64,000 bases of DNA from Cristatella mucedo (Eukaryota > Bryozoa > Phylactolaemata > Cristatellidae), in the NCBI GenBank assembly GCA_009760855.2, contig WPIO01000136.1, positions 393,001 to 457,000 of the forward strand. Reading direction: 5' to 3'. Shown here piece by piece: positions 21,847-33,489 of this stretch (its first letter is position 1; each line of letters begins with the position of its first letter). The translations under genes were made by a program, and so were the position numbers. Under the pieces are notes generated by a model that did not search any database, was not told the DNA's origin, and saw only the letters and a list, made by a program, of their open reading frames with translations.

Positions 21847-23148
21847 GATGTACCAACAATTGAACTTGTGACTACCCGCACTGCGACAATTAGCTTGTAC
21901 CAACCGGCCTATACGACAATTGATCTATGACCAGTGACCTTAAGATCAGAAATAGGCAATACAAATAAAACTGGTGCAGGTCGGTTTTGCTTGATCAAGT
22001 TAGGTTATACATATATATAAATTAAGTTATAGACTATTATAAGGATTGGATATAAGCTAGTATAAATAAATATAATTGATAATTTGTGAAGTTAATAATT
22101 GTTGACTATAAACATACTTATAAATCATGGAGTCAGCGATACAGATCGGATTTTACGAACGATGAAATGCTACTGCAATATATAGTAAATTTGAATACTG
22201 GAAAGTATTGTTTAATGCAAGCGACACTGCGAATTGGCGATGCTGCAAATCCATACATGCGAACATATCTACATCCAAGGCAGACGTCATCGAGGCCGAG
22301 GTGATAAATATGGCGGTGCGCTCTTCCCTATGGGGATGTGGAATCAGTATGGGGCGTCAGTAGACGGTATATCGTACAACTAATACAGTTGAGGGGTGGC
22401 ATTACGGGCTCCAAGCTTTGTTCCCGTGCCAAACCTCAAATCCTTTGGAGACCGTGAATTTAGTTCATATGCTCCCAAAGCCTGGTACTCCCTCCCGACT
22501 TGCGTCACAACATCCCCTGACTTGACCACATTTAAAAAGAACTTAAAAACACACCTATTTAGGACAGCATTTATTGGGTCCCTGTGATTCGTCCTTGATG
22601 TGCTTATGCGTGCTGACACTGCATGCTGCCACTAACCACATTTGCATGCTTACCCTGTGCATTTCACCCCTAACCACGTTGTTCATGTTGTTTTTCAAGC
22701 ATGATATTGCTCACGATTTAATCGCGTTTCCCTTTGCAGCAAATGTAAAGCGCCTAGGAAGAGATTGAGTTCTCTGAGGGCGCTTTATCAAGTGCATTCT
22801 TATTATTATTAAGATCGATCATATCTAGAACGTAATGAACATTTTTTTTACTTTTAAGAGAAAAAACTGTCTTACTAATAATCCTGCTGCATAAATATAA
22901 AAAATGCAGACACTAATGAATTCAATCTTAATTGTTTCTATACATTGCGTAATTTACAAATTGTGTATTATTCTTATACATTGACATATAGACCAATTTT
23001 CGTATAGGTCAGTTAGTACAGGCCAGTTGTCGTAGGTACAATAGTCGCAGACCAGATGGTATATATATCAATTGTCGTATAGACCGGTTGGTACGGGCCA
23101 AATGTCGTAGGGTCAGTAGTCTTAGGTTCAATAGTCACCCAGCCCGGT
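21847..23148. mobile_element. 1.3-kb inverted-repeat (foldback/MITE-like) element inside LINE-B
   Basis: The left arm (about 21,850-21,965) and right arm (about 22,985-23,145) are inverted copies: both read GTACCAACCGG(C/T)CTATACG and then ACAATTGAT when oriented inward. The element splits the LINE-B RT frame exactly between GGAATG and TAATGTCACTG, which suggests an AATG target duplication. There is no transposase inside; the centre holds a LINE-A fragment. Probably non-autonomous. Confidence 0.75.
22380..22815 (+). mobile_element. LINE-A 3' end nested in the inverted-repeat element
   Basis: It reads [16 protein letters not shown], then THLFRTAF, then the 3' UTR, the AAGCGCCTAGGAAGAGATTG hairpin and an (ATT)n tail. 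Truncated at its 5' end. Confidence 0.88.
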
Positions 23149-24250
23149 AATGTCACTGCCCTAGCTCTGCTAGATCTGTCAGCTGCCTTCGATGCCATTG
23201 ATCACTATGTCCTACTTGAACGATTGAGAACAACGATTGGTCTGGCAGACGAGCACTGGCGTGGTTTAAATCGTATTTGTCTGAACATATTAAACCCGTG
23301 TCGTGTGGCGGTCAGGTCTCACCCATGAGACCGATCAAATGTGGAGTCCCTCAAGGGTCCGTCCTCGGTTCCTTGCTGTTCTCCATTTATACTCAACCAC
23401 TGGGAAAAGTGATTAATGCCAATGGAATAGGATATCACATTCATGCTGACGATAGTCAGCTGCATTTGTTATTCCAACCGTCGGAATCTGCTGCAGCAAC
23501 TGATAAACTGAATGCTTGCCTTGCCGACATTTGATCCTGGATGTCAAAAAATGTCTTGAAACTAACTGACGATAAAACTGAACTTCTGCTCAAAGGACAC
23601 CCCTAAGCGAATGGCTGGATTATAAGGCGCTGTTCTTCTAAAATGTGATGCTGTTGTGCGACCATCACCACGTGCTTGAAATGTAGACAGAACGTTTCCG
23701 ACAGCTGCCTACATTTTAAAATCTTCATTCAGAAGACTGCTTCTACAGCTACCCATCACCCTCATTCCATATATAAGATTAGGAGCTGTCTTCTACAGTG
23801 GCCTGAAAAAATTGAACTAGCTCCTTAGTTTTGTCTCGGCTTGATTATTGTAATTTCCTTTTGGCTGGACTAGCATAAAATGGAGCTAGGCCACTGCAAA
23901 TGGCTATTAATGTGGTTGCAAGACTAGTTTTGAAATCCCAGGGGTTTGACCACGTGTCTCCTTTGCTAAAAGAGCTAGGATGGCTGCCGATTGATCAGCA
24001 GATACAGAGCAAAGTTCTTACGCTGACCCAAAAGGCCTGCCATGGCTTGGCTCCACCATACCTAGCTGAACTGTTGCACCAGCTTCTGCCTCCTCGTGCC
24101 CTCAGGTCATCTATTGACAATAGATCAGCTGTTACGTTTCTCCGCTTAAAGATCTTTGGCGAAAGAAGCTTTAATTCTGCAGGTCCTAGACTGTAGAACT
24201 CCCTTACACGATTCTTACCCATCGTCAACTACTCTCCTGCTGCCGACTAT

Positions 24251-24845
24251 AATAATAATATTAATAATAATATTAATGCACTTGATAAAGTGCCCTCAGA
24301 GAACTTAATCTCTTTCTAGGCGCTTTAAATATGCTGCAAAGGGAAATGCAATTGAATGGTGAGTAATATCATGCTTGATAAACAAACAGAATGAATAACA
24401 CGGTTAAGGGTGACATGCACAGGGTCAGCGTGGAAATGTGGTTAGTGGCAGCATGCACAGTGTCAGCACGCATAAGCACATGAAGGACGAATCACACGGA
24501 CCCACTAAATGCTGTCCTAAATAGGTGTGTTTTAAAGTTCTTTTTAAATGTGGTCAAGTCAGGGGATGTTGTGACGCAAGTCGGGAGGGAGTTCCAGGCT
24601 TTGGGAGCATATGAACTAAATGCACGGTCTCCAAAGGATTTGAGGTTTGTACGAGGTATTGGTAAACTGTTGGATTCCGAAAAGCGGGTGGTACGATGCT
24701 TAACCTGGTGGGGGAGTACATCTGAGAGATAGGCTGGAGCCAAAGAATGAAGTGACCTAAAAGTGAGCAACAAAACCTTGAGGTCGATCCGTTGCTTGAC
24801 TGGTAGCCAGTGCAGGTCGGCGAGAAGTGGTGTAATGTGGCAACT
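24251..24845 (-). mobile_element. LINE-A inserted into LINE-B
   Basis: Minus-strand LINE-A from (ATT)n and hairpin to the RT C-terminal region. LINE-B sequence ...TGCCGACTAT stops at 24,250 and resumes with GGCTCATCATTTCCAGCGG at 24,846, as shown by comparison with the uninterrupted LINE-B at 31,655-32,000. Confidence 0.88.
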
Positions 24846-25085
24846 GGCTCATCATTTCCAGCGGTCCTGTTACTTCCATTCTACTCAGTACCTCAGCTGC
24901 TCTCACGAATCTGTAATGCTTCCCACTTTCTGTTTGGCGCATGAGACGAAGTCTGTTGGCTCCAGAATGCGTACCGAATGACGTTTAGGCTGTGAGTGTG
25001 CTATACAAAATTTTCCTGCATAACACCCACATAGTCTTTGTGGCTTTGTGGAGTTACAGACGGAGATAAATTACATTACATATGC

Positions 25086-26600
25086 ATTAAGCACTGATTA
25101 AAACATTATTGTGACGTATTCAATAAATAAAGTTATAAACTTTAGAAAGAGACGCTTATCATTCGTTTCGACGCATCGCCAAGCCGGAATGCACTTGCGT
25201 TCTATTTTTGGAGAGATGAAGTTTAAGCAGAGCTTCAAATCTGGTTTAGGAAAACATGCAGTCTCTAACAGTAGAGGTCAGTACAGTCGTGAGAGAGCTT
25301 GAGCCTCCGAGCTACGCTCAAAGCCATCAATACCGCAGCAACTGTAACTGCGGCCTTCAAAGGAGAATTGAAGCCTTAACCGACAACAGCTGGAGCTTCT
25401 GCAGCGACATTCCTTTAAACTGGCTCGCTGTTTTCATGCTGGCCACGTAGACCACCCCCTGCGGTAGCCACTTTGGTGCTATCACGAAGCCACTTTTGTC
25501 ACCCGGGGGGCAGAGAGGGTAGTGCGTCTTGCGGGGCCACCTGTACGCTCCCCTCGGAAGGAAGAACAGCAGAAGAAAGCTTACATCAGAAGACTCGGGT
25601 CTGCTCTCACGGCCAACTCAGCATCGCTGCTGCCGCGACCGAAACTGCATCTCATCAGCCGTTCCGTCCGCATGCTGCACGTTCATGCTTACCTGGACGT
25701 CTAGTTCTTCTATGTATCTGCATTTGTAACTCTACGAAGCCAGTTCATGCTTCTCTCTTCGTGTCGTTCTTCTACACCAGAGTTTACATATGCAGTCGAT
25801 ATTACTTCAAAGTAGCCGTTAAATTGATCCTTCTGATCACGAACGTGACTCGTAGCCGACAGGCAGACGCTGGCTGAACTCTTAGCGTTGACGCAAAACA
25901 CGTTTTTCATTATTATGCCAACGCCGAGATTTGCAGCCGAAGCCACGGCGACAGCTCATAAAGCGCGTCAGGCGTTTCTAAGATTACTTGTCGAACGCAA
26001 GATGCGAAATTTTTTCGAGAGGGCAATTCAGGAGATTTCAGATGCAAGGCTTTTCTCGCACGCTCTGAAGCCCACGAATCATCTTCGGGGCTAAGCTTTC
26101 TGTTTAGGGCTTGCAGTTTAGCTTTAGCTCAGCTCAAAAGCTTAAGTGATTTTTCATTCAGCTTTTGCGGCCGAATGTTAAGAGTAAAAATTGCGCTTGT
26201 TCTCACTTTCTATTTCTTAAAGGACACGCATAATGCAGAACGGTGGTGCCATCAAAGCGCTATCGCCAGTAGGGCGAGCCGTAGAGAGCGACTTTCAGCT
26301 TCGTTTAAAAGAACTGGCTTTTGCAAAAGGTCAAGGTTAGAAGTCGCTGAAAGACCAGAATAATTTTGCCTTTCAATAGTCAACTACGCTAACAGCGCAC
26401 AGAGTATGCGAGCGGCCGTCCCGAAGAACAGGTAGCTCAGTACCGGTAGCTCTATCAACTGTAAACGATATGTATTATCTATCAACTGTAAATACGTTGG
26501 AGCTGCTGTGAATGCTTCGTTAGACGTCTCGTCGACGCCTGTCGTAGCTGGCTGATCCACGAAATTTGAAGCCTGCCCCGCCGAATAAGGCAGCGCGCAC
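25086..26600. other. Intergenic sequence, no recognised gene
   Basis: Several open frames of 60-134 codons lie on both strands (for example 25,473-25,877 plus and 25,888-26,094 plus), but none shows a domain, conserved motif or credible splice context. Confidence 0.4.
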
Positions 26601-26649
26601 GTGGCACTTTTTGCCGCTCTCTGTCACTCGTGAGAGCGGAGGCTTGTCT

Positions 26650-27020
26650 CCATCGCTCGGACGCCGCGAGGCTGCGAATCGGTTGATTGGCCAGCAGCCT
26701 CCGCAACGGATGTCGCAGGCGGTTTCGCGTTGCGGCCCTTTGAAAGTCACCGGACAAAGTGGCCGCTGCGCAGAGGCTTGATCGCGCGAGCCACAGAATG
26801 TTTCGGTCTCCTGCCCTTTTCCGCCGACTTTGGTAACAGCGAAAAGTGGCTGAGTTTCGTGAAAAACTACTCCTGGCTTGCTGCAGCTGGCAGTAGCCAC
26901 CGCAGTCTTTACGCTACGAAATCAAGGCAGGCGAGGAAGCTAGTCTTTGATCGCTCCCACGCCGCGAGGCTGCGAATTGATTGAATGGCTAACAGCCTCC
27001 GCAGCAGATGTCGAAACTCG
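26650..27020. repeat. Direct repeat pair carrying a short hairpin
   Basis: A 60-bp segment at about 26,660-26,722 recurs at about 26,960-27,020. Both copies contain GAGGCTG ... CAGCCTC as a 7-bp inverted pair around an A/T-rich or mixed loop. Confidence 0.65.
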
Positions 27021-28079
27021 ATCGACAGAACTCCTACCATCTCAGCGTGCATTACTTCACATAGCATGAGCTAAGCGAGCTGTGGAGGATCCCCGGGTAC
27101 TGAGCGATTGAGTAAACGAGCAATCAACAAGGCGGCTAAACCGCCCGCACCTTTTACTTGATGCTGGGTCCCGCTAAACACGCGCAGGCTGATCAGCCCT
27201 GCCCAAGCGAGCGACGTACGGTGGCGGTGCGGTGCCTGCAACGTGTCCCAACCCGAGTGTCGTATTCGCAACAGAAAATCTTAACTTTTGTTTTACTGCG
27301 AATCTCAACAAACGCCATCGACTATCAAAAAAAATATTGCACAACCACCTGCATTTTCTCGTTTCAAGCTATTACTTGCGGATATTGAGTTACAATCACT
27401 TTTAGGAAGTACGTTATTATCTGTAGCTAGAATCTTGTAAACAATTAATCAATGAAGATTTAGTCAGTTTTACTTTCCGTAGTATGGAAGTGCGTCATGG
27501 TTTGCTGTACGTAAAATGCCACAGACCGCATTCTCCGTACCGTTCCTCGAAGTTCGTCAGTTCCGGTCATAAAAAGATACGAACATAGCTCCCCGTCACA
27601 CCGGACAGGCTTGCACAGCGATCAGAAAGCACAAGCAAATACGTGGTGTCGACAGCAATGCGAACGCAACATGTTGCTGCCAAAGTAAGGCGTTGAAACG
27701 GTGGCGCCAGCAAAATCAGCCAAATTGTGGCTAGCAATCATTATTCGGGATTATGCAATAATCTGTTGCCGACGCCGCATAAAAGCCGACACCCTGAGAG
27801 AGGCAGGCAGTTGATATTTCAGACTGGGCAATCATATCGGAGCTAATTAGAGCTCTAGGCCTCGGAGTCTTTGGCGTACTTCACGCCTGCTGTAGAACAA
27901 TTGTAACCCTCCGCTGCGGTCAAATCCACGTGTCTACGTTCTGGATACGGACTTGTTACGCTAAGCTATGAGTGCCTTTTTGTCGCTATATCGATCATGC
28001 TGCCGTCGGCATGCTTGCGGCGTGCATGTTGCTAGCGGCGTGCCGGGAGGCTCACGCGTTAGCGGTATTCGTCACGCCT
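27021..28079. other. Sequence before the minisatellite, no gene seen
   Basis: No supported feature. Only short shadow frames. Confidence 0.45.
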
Positions 28080-30172
28080 TGGCTCAGACAGACTCAGACT
28101 CGACTCAGACTCGACTCAGACAGACTCAGACAGACTCAGACTCGACTCAGACTCGACTCAGACTCGACACAGACAGACTCAGACTCCACTCAGACTCGAC
28201 TCAAACAGACTCAGACTCGACTCAGACAGACTCAGACAGACTCAGACAGACTCAGACAGACTCATACAGACTCAGACTCGATTCAGACAGACTCAGACTC
28301 GATTCAGACAGACTCAGACTCGACTCAGACTCGACTCAGACTCGACTCAGACTCGACTCAGACTCGACTCAGACTCGACTCAGACAGACTCAGATTGATT
28401 CAGACAAACTCAGACAAACTCAGACAGACTCAGACAGACTCAGACAGACTCAGACAGACTCGGACAGACTCAGACAGACTCAGACAGACTCAGACAGACT
28501 CAGACAGACTCAGACAGACTCAGACAGACTCAGACAGACTCAGACGAGACTCGGACAGACTCAGACTCGACTCAGACTCGACACAGACAGACTCAGACTC
28601 CACTCAGACTCGACTCAAACAGACTCAGACTCGACTCAGACAGACTCAGACAGACTCAGACAGACTCATACAGACTCAGACTAGACTCGGACAGACTCAG
28701 ACTCGACTCAGACTCGACTCAGACAGACTCAGACAGACTCAGACTCGACTCAGACAGACTCGACTCAGACAGACTCCCAGACTCAGACAGACTCAGACAG
28801 ACTCAGACAGACTCAGACTAGACTCGGACAGACTCAGACTCGACTCAGACTCGACTCAGACTCGACTCAGACTCGAATCAGACTCAACTCAGACTCGACT
28901 CAGACAAACTCAGACAGACTCAGACAGACTCAGACTCGACTCAGACTCGACTCAGACTCGACACAGACAGACTCAGACTCAGACTCCACTCAGACTCGAC
29001 TCAAACAGACTCAGACTCGACTCAGACAGACTCAGACAGACTCAGACAGACTCATACAGACTCAGACTAGACTCGGACAGACTCAGACTCGACTCAGACT
29101 CGACTCAGACAGACTCAGACAGACTCAGACTCGACTCAGACAGACTCAGACAGACTCAGACAGACTCAGACTAGACTCGGACAGACTCAGACTCGACTCA
29201 GACTCGACTCAGACTCGACTCAGACTCGAATCAGACTCGACTCAGACTCGACTCAGACAGACTCAGACAGACTCAGACAGACTCAGACAGACTCAGACAG
29301 ACTCAGACAGACTCAGACAGACTCAGACTCGACTCAGACTCGACTCAGACTCGACTCAGACTCGACACAGACAGACTCAGACTCCACTCAGACTCGACTC
29401 AAACAGACTCAGACTCGACTCAGACAGACTCAGACAGACTCATACAGACTCAGACTAGACTCGGACAGACTCAGACTCGACTCAGACTTGACTCAGACAG
29501 ACTCAGACTCGACTCAGACTCGACTCAGACTCGACTCAGACTCGACTCAGACAGACTCAGACTCGACTCAGACTCGTCTCAGACTCGACACAGACAGACT
29601 CAGACTCCACTCAGACTCGACTCAAACAGACTCAGACAGACTCAGACAGACTCAGACAGACTCAGACAGATTCATACAGACTCAGACTCGACTCAGACTC
29701 GACTCAGACTCGACTCAGACTCGACACAGACAGACTCAGACTCCACTCAGACTCGACTCAAACAGACTCAGACTCGACTCAGACAGACTCAGACAGACTC
29801 ATACAGACTCAGACTCGATTCAGACAGACTCAGACTCAATTCAGACAGACTCAGACTCGACTCAGACAGACTCAGACTCGACTCAGACTCGACTCAGACT
29901 CGACTCAGACTCGACTCAGACTCGACTCAGACAGACTCAGACAGACTCAGACAGACTCAGACAGACTCAGACAGACTCAGACAGACTCAGACAGACTCAG
30001 ACAGACTCAGACAGACTCAGACAGACTCAGACAGTCTCAGACAGACTCAGACTAGACTCGGACAGACTCAGACTCGACTCAGACTCGACTCAGACAGACT
30101 CGAGTCAGACAGACTCGTCAGACAGACTCGTCAGACAGACTCGACTCAGACAGACTCGACTCAGACAGACTA
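28080..30172. repeat. 2.1-kb minisatellite of mixed 10-bp (ACTCAGACAG) and 11-bp (ACTCAGACTCG) units
   Basis: The two unit types alternate in blocks. A longer signature block (GACACAGACAGACTCAGACT followed by CCACTCAG) recurs at about 28,165, 28,579, 28,960, 29,364, 29,587 and 29,723, so a higher-order repeat is present. Because the units contain few stop trinucleotides and are not multiples of three, frames of up to 400 codons (TDSDRLRQ-type) appear; these are artefacts. Confidence 0.97.
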
Positions 30173-31087
30173 GCCCTCTTACTTGCGAGTGCTCTTTTTT
30201 CGGCCAAGCTCCGGCCGGACGTGAAATCCGCACGCCACCGCGTTTGCATCTGAGTCGCAGCACCGTCAGCCGTCGGATCGCCCGGGGATCAATCACTTCG
30301 CCGTGGCGGTGGTTTGTGCTCTGCCGGAGCTCAGTCGTCGGCGTCGGCGAAAGTCGCTCACCGAACGCATGAACGGCTCTTACCTCGTGATGTCGCGATA
30401 CCGCGACGAGGTGGTACCCTGCGATGCGGTGGGATCTCATCGTCGGTTACTTACGCTAACTCCCCGCCGTCACCCCGTTGGGGTCCCCCGCGGGGCGAAC
30501 GCCGCCACCTCTTCGGACACTTCCGGCACGACATGCACTGCCGCGCCGAGGCCCCTCCCTCCTGTTTGTATTCCGTCAGCCGTCTTACATATTGAGACGG
30601 TAGTTAGTCTCTGGTTTTCGCAATCGGGAGCCCTTTCGCCGTAATTTCCGCTTTTCTTCGTCGTAATGTTCGCTAGCCTCCCGCAGCCGCCGCCGCTGCG
30701 TCAGAGGTCACCAGCAATTTTTAGCCGCAGCATAGTCTTGGCGTTTCTCCGTTCTCGTGTCAAGGTGTCGTAAAACATTAACGGCCCTCTCCTTGTCCTA
30801 TTATTCGAGTGATATCCAGGTCTGCTATCTGTGGGACGGCACAGTCAAAGCCGTTGGGACCGCACTTGCAATATTTTGAGCGGCCATCGCTGCCTGAACA
30901 ACTAACCGAAAGGACCTGCCGTTCCGGTCACATGACATGCTGCAGCGCCCGTCACTGTGTAGAGGACGGTCGTGGCTCCTTAGAAAGTTGGTTGCACGCT
31001 AAAATATGTAATTGTTATTAAGGAACGAGAATTCTTGACCGCCGCTGCAGTCGCCGTAGCTGCGTTCGTGCATTTTCGCTGGGCTGG
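30173..31087. other. CpG-rich flank after the minisatellite, no gene recognised
   Basis: GC-rich up to about 30,720 with frames of 60-113 codons on both strands. None is recognised and the two-strand openness points to base composition. Confidence 0.35.
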
Positions 31088-31215
31088 TTTGTCCCAGTGG
31101 TTAATTCACTCGCTCCGACCAAGGTCTGGCTGAGGTCGTTGGCTCGAGCCCAGTGGCATATGTGAAGCGCCTGAATAGAGAGAGATTAGGTTCTCCTAGG
31201 GCGCTACACAAATTA
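31088..31215 (+). mobile_element. tRNA-derived SINE with a LINE-A-type 3' tail
   Basis: The tRNA-like head (GTCCCAGTGGTTAATTCACT, B box GGCTCGAGCCC) is joined to AAGCGCCTGAATAGAGAGAG and CTCCTAGGGCGCTACACAAA. The latter closely resembles the LINE-A 3' hairpin (AAGCGCCTAGAAAGAGATTG and CTCTGAGGGCGCTTTATCAA). Confidence 0.8.
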
Positions 31216-31654
31216 ATATGATTGGCTCTACGGCTCGCCACGACTCACCAGCCGCGCGCTCAGCGGGTTTTTGCGACCTGGGCGAGGCGGCTGCATGCGT
31301 CAATGTATGTCGTTTCGTCGGTTGCAACTAGGTCGGCCCGCATTGGCCCCGCCTTTGCGAGGACCGGCGCTCGTGATGCGCTCTCTGCGTCCGAGATGCG
31401 GACTTTAGTTTTAGGGGCCGCTGCACGAGCTCGGAACATTAAGCCTTTGGCGATGGTCCGCGCCGAAACTCCCGGCGGGCGTGCCAGTTACCTATAAGCG
31501 GAGACCTATAAGCGGAGACGCATCGTGGTTTCTCTCGAGCTCGCCTCGAGCTCAACTTGCGCACGCTCTCTCGCTCGCGCCGACTGTTCAGCTGCCTACT
31601 TGTTTGAATGGACACCGATGTGGGGGATGGGGTGTGTGTAAGGGGGAGGGGTCC
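31216..31654. other. GC-rich stretch, no gene recognised
   Basis: An open frame at 31,222-31,497 (91 codons) shows no known domain. There is a short tandem duplication of ACCTATAAGCGGAG at about 31,490-31,518. Confidence 0.3.
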
Positions 31655-32000
31655 AACGATGTAATGTAATGCATCTCCGTCAGTAACTCCACAAAGTCAT
31701 AAAGACCATGTGGGTGTTACACAGGAGAGTTTTGTATAGCACACTCACAGCCTAAGCGGCTTTCGGTACGCATTCGGTAGCCAACAGACTTCGTCTCACG
31801 CAACAAAGAGAAAGTGGGAAGCATAGCAGAGTTAGGAGAGCAGCTGAGGTAGTGAGTAGCATAGAAGTAGCAGTTCAGGACCGCTGAAAAAGATGTGCCA
31901 TAGTCGGCAGTTGGAGAGTAGATGTCGTTGCGTAAGAATTGTGGAAGCGAGTTCCACAGTCTAGGACCTGCAAACGATCGGCGACAGTCGCCCGAGTGGG
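31655..32000 (-). mobile_element. LINE-B 3' end
   Basis: The minus strand reads AGPRLWNSLPQFL then the 3' UTR and the TTACTGACGGAGATGCATTA tail. It is uninterrupted and served as the reference for the junctions at 24,250 and 24,846. It lies about 570 bp downstream of the AMT stop. Confidence 0.85.
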
Positions 32001-32569
32001 AAGACTGACCGCCTACTTTGCAACGATATAGCTCGAACAGCCTAGTTTCTAAAAGTGTATTCGTACACCTCCTCGAGGGCGGGTCTCTGCACGCGCTCCA
32101 GAAAGGCAGCAGCCTCAGCCTTGCGCCGTCGGACGGCTTTTCGCCGGCACGCATACGCATACGCAGCCGCTCGTCGTCGTCTCGACTCCGGTTCCGTAAT
32201 CTCTTCAGGCAGGAAACCGCCGATCTAGGGCTGGAAAGCCGACTGACTGGCGCGGCTGACTCGTCGCCGCCGCCGTCGCCGCCTAGCTCGCAGACCGACG
32301 GCGGCGACGGCGAACCCTGGACGCCGGCGTCGCCGCTGCCGAGCGAGCGAGTAGCGCTCACGCGACCGGATTCGAGGTCCTTTCACCAGGCCTCCGGCTT
32401 CTGGGGATCCTTTCACGGCTTCCGCTGCGCCTTGGGTCGCTGGGTCATCAGAAAGTCCTGGCTCGTCTGCTCGTCTGCCGGCGTCCACGAGCCGCGGGCT
32501 TTCGGAGCGTCCCAGTGAAACCCGCTCGCGCTTCCGGCGTTGAGCGAGTCCTCCGAGTCGACGTCGACG

Positions 32570-32907
32570 TCATCGTCGTCGGCTGCGAAAGACGAGCGCG
32601 GCGAAGTGCGTTGCTTTCCAGCGGCGCCGAGCGCGAAGCGGCACTAGCGGAGCGGCACTCGGCGGAGCTGCCGCCGCCTGAAGAGCGGCGGCGGCAGCTC
32701 CGCCGGCCGCTGCGCGTGACGACCGGCGCCCGTCGCAGCGACGAGTGCGACGCTGGAGCCGAGCGGCAGGCCTACCGGCCGTTGTGCGATCAACCGCTGC
32801 CGCAGAGGCGGAGTGCCGAGCCGTCGACGAGCCCAAGCCGACTCCCCAGCCGTCGCGATAGGACGCTGCCGGGTATGCGACCATGCCGTGCTCGGCAGCG
32901 TCCATTC
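32570..32907 (-). CDS. AMT: AMT exon 10 (terminal)
   Basis: The acceptor is CTCCACAG. It starts [12 protein letters not shown], the conserved cytoplasmic C-terminal signature, then about 100 Arg/Ala/Ser-rich residues to a TGA at 32,570. The signature is secure. The tail may instead be spliced to a further exon, and no poly(A) signal was found close by. Confidence 0.8.
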
Positions 32908-33456
32908 CTGTGGAGAGAGAAAGACGTGTGGCCGCAGCTCCACGCTCAGCGCAGCAGCGCCGCTGCTTCGTTGCCCGGGCTGCCGCTGCTCCGCGTTTCC
33001 GACGTACCCTTCAGCTCCTCTTCCGCACTGCAGCGCAGCAGTCCCACGTACTTGAGCGCGGCGAAAATCGCGCTGCATGCACCAAAAGTCCACGCGGCTA
33101 TGGCGGCCGCTCCGGCGAGGTTGACGGCCAGTTGCTGTCGGCGAGGAGGGATGAGCGAATATGCCGGTTTCGCGTCGCGACCGGCAACGCGGCGGCGCTG
33201 CTGCTCGCCACGAGCCACGCCGCCGAAACACTCGGTGGTGCGGCTCGCGCCGTCGCAGGGCGATGTCTTGGCTTAGCGGTTGTGGCGCTGCAGACGCCAA
33301 GGCATCGCGGCTTACCGCGGCGGACCTTCGGTTGCCGACGACGAGGATGCCTCGCTTCGCGTCGAAGAGCGGCGCCGCAATCAAGCCCCACAGGCCGGAG
33401 CCCAGGTGAACTGTAGCAGTACCGGAAGCGCTCATGTCTAGCTGCGTGCGTGCGTC

Positions 33457-33489
<33 letters not shown>

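Larger units (their letters stand above)
21090..25085 (+). mobile_element. LINE-B non-LTR retrotransposon (long copy, twice interrupted)
   Basis: The most complete LINE-B in the window. 21,090-21,846 holds the N-terminal RT region (ENCNY-like linker, a decayed PVFLLPLLSKILEK, the HSTETALLRVNND motif). 23,149-24,250 continues with LLDLSAAFDAIDH, GVPQGSVLGS and the HADDSQL catalytic box (the Y of YADD is H here), then LKELGWLPIDQQI and LAPPYLAELLHQ. 24,846-25,085 is the 3' end with its GTTACAGACGGAGATAAATT terminus. In-frame stops and frameshifts are present. No upstream endonuclease domain was identified. The two gaps are insertions listed separately. Confidence 0.88.

Noticed and set aside
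28080-30172. CRISPR-like array
   Set aside because: No unique spacers between repeats and the genome is eukaryotic; it is a minisatellite.
27968-30372. Open frames of 238, 400 and 294 codons over the minisatellite
   Set aside because: They are translations of ACTCAGACAG/ACTCAGACTCG units in cycling frames; no non-repetitive domain.
32515-33416. Plus-strand frames of up to 253 codons
   Set aside because: Antisense shadows of AMT exons 8-10 in GC-rich DNA; the minus-strand exons carry the conserved motifs.
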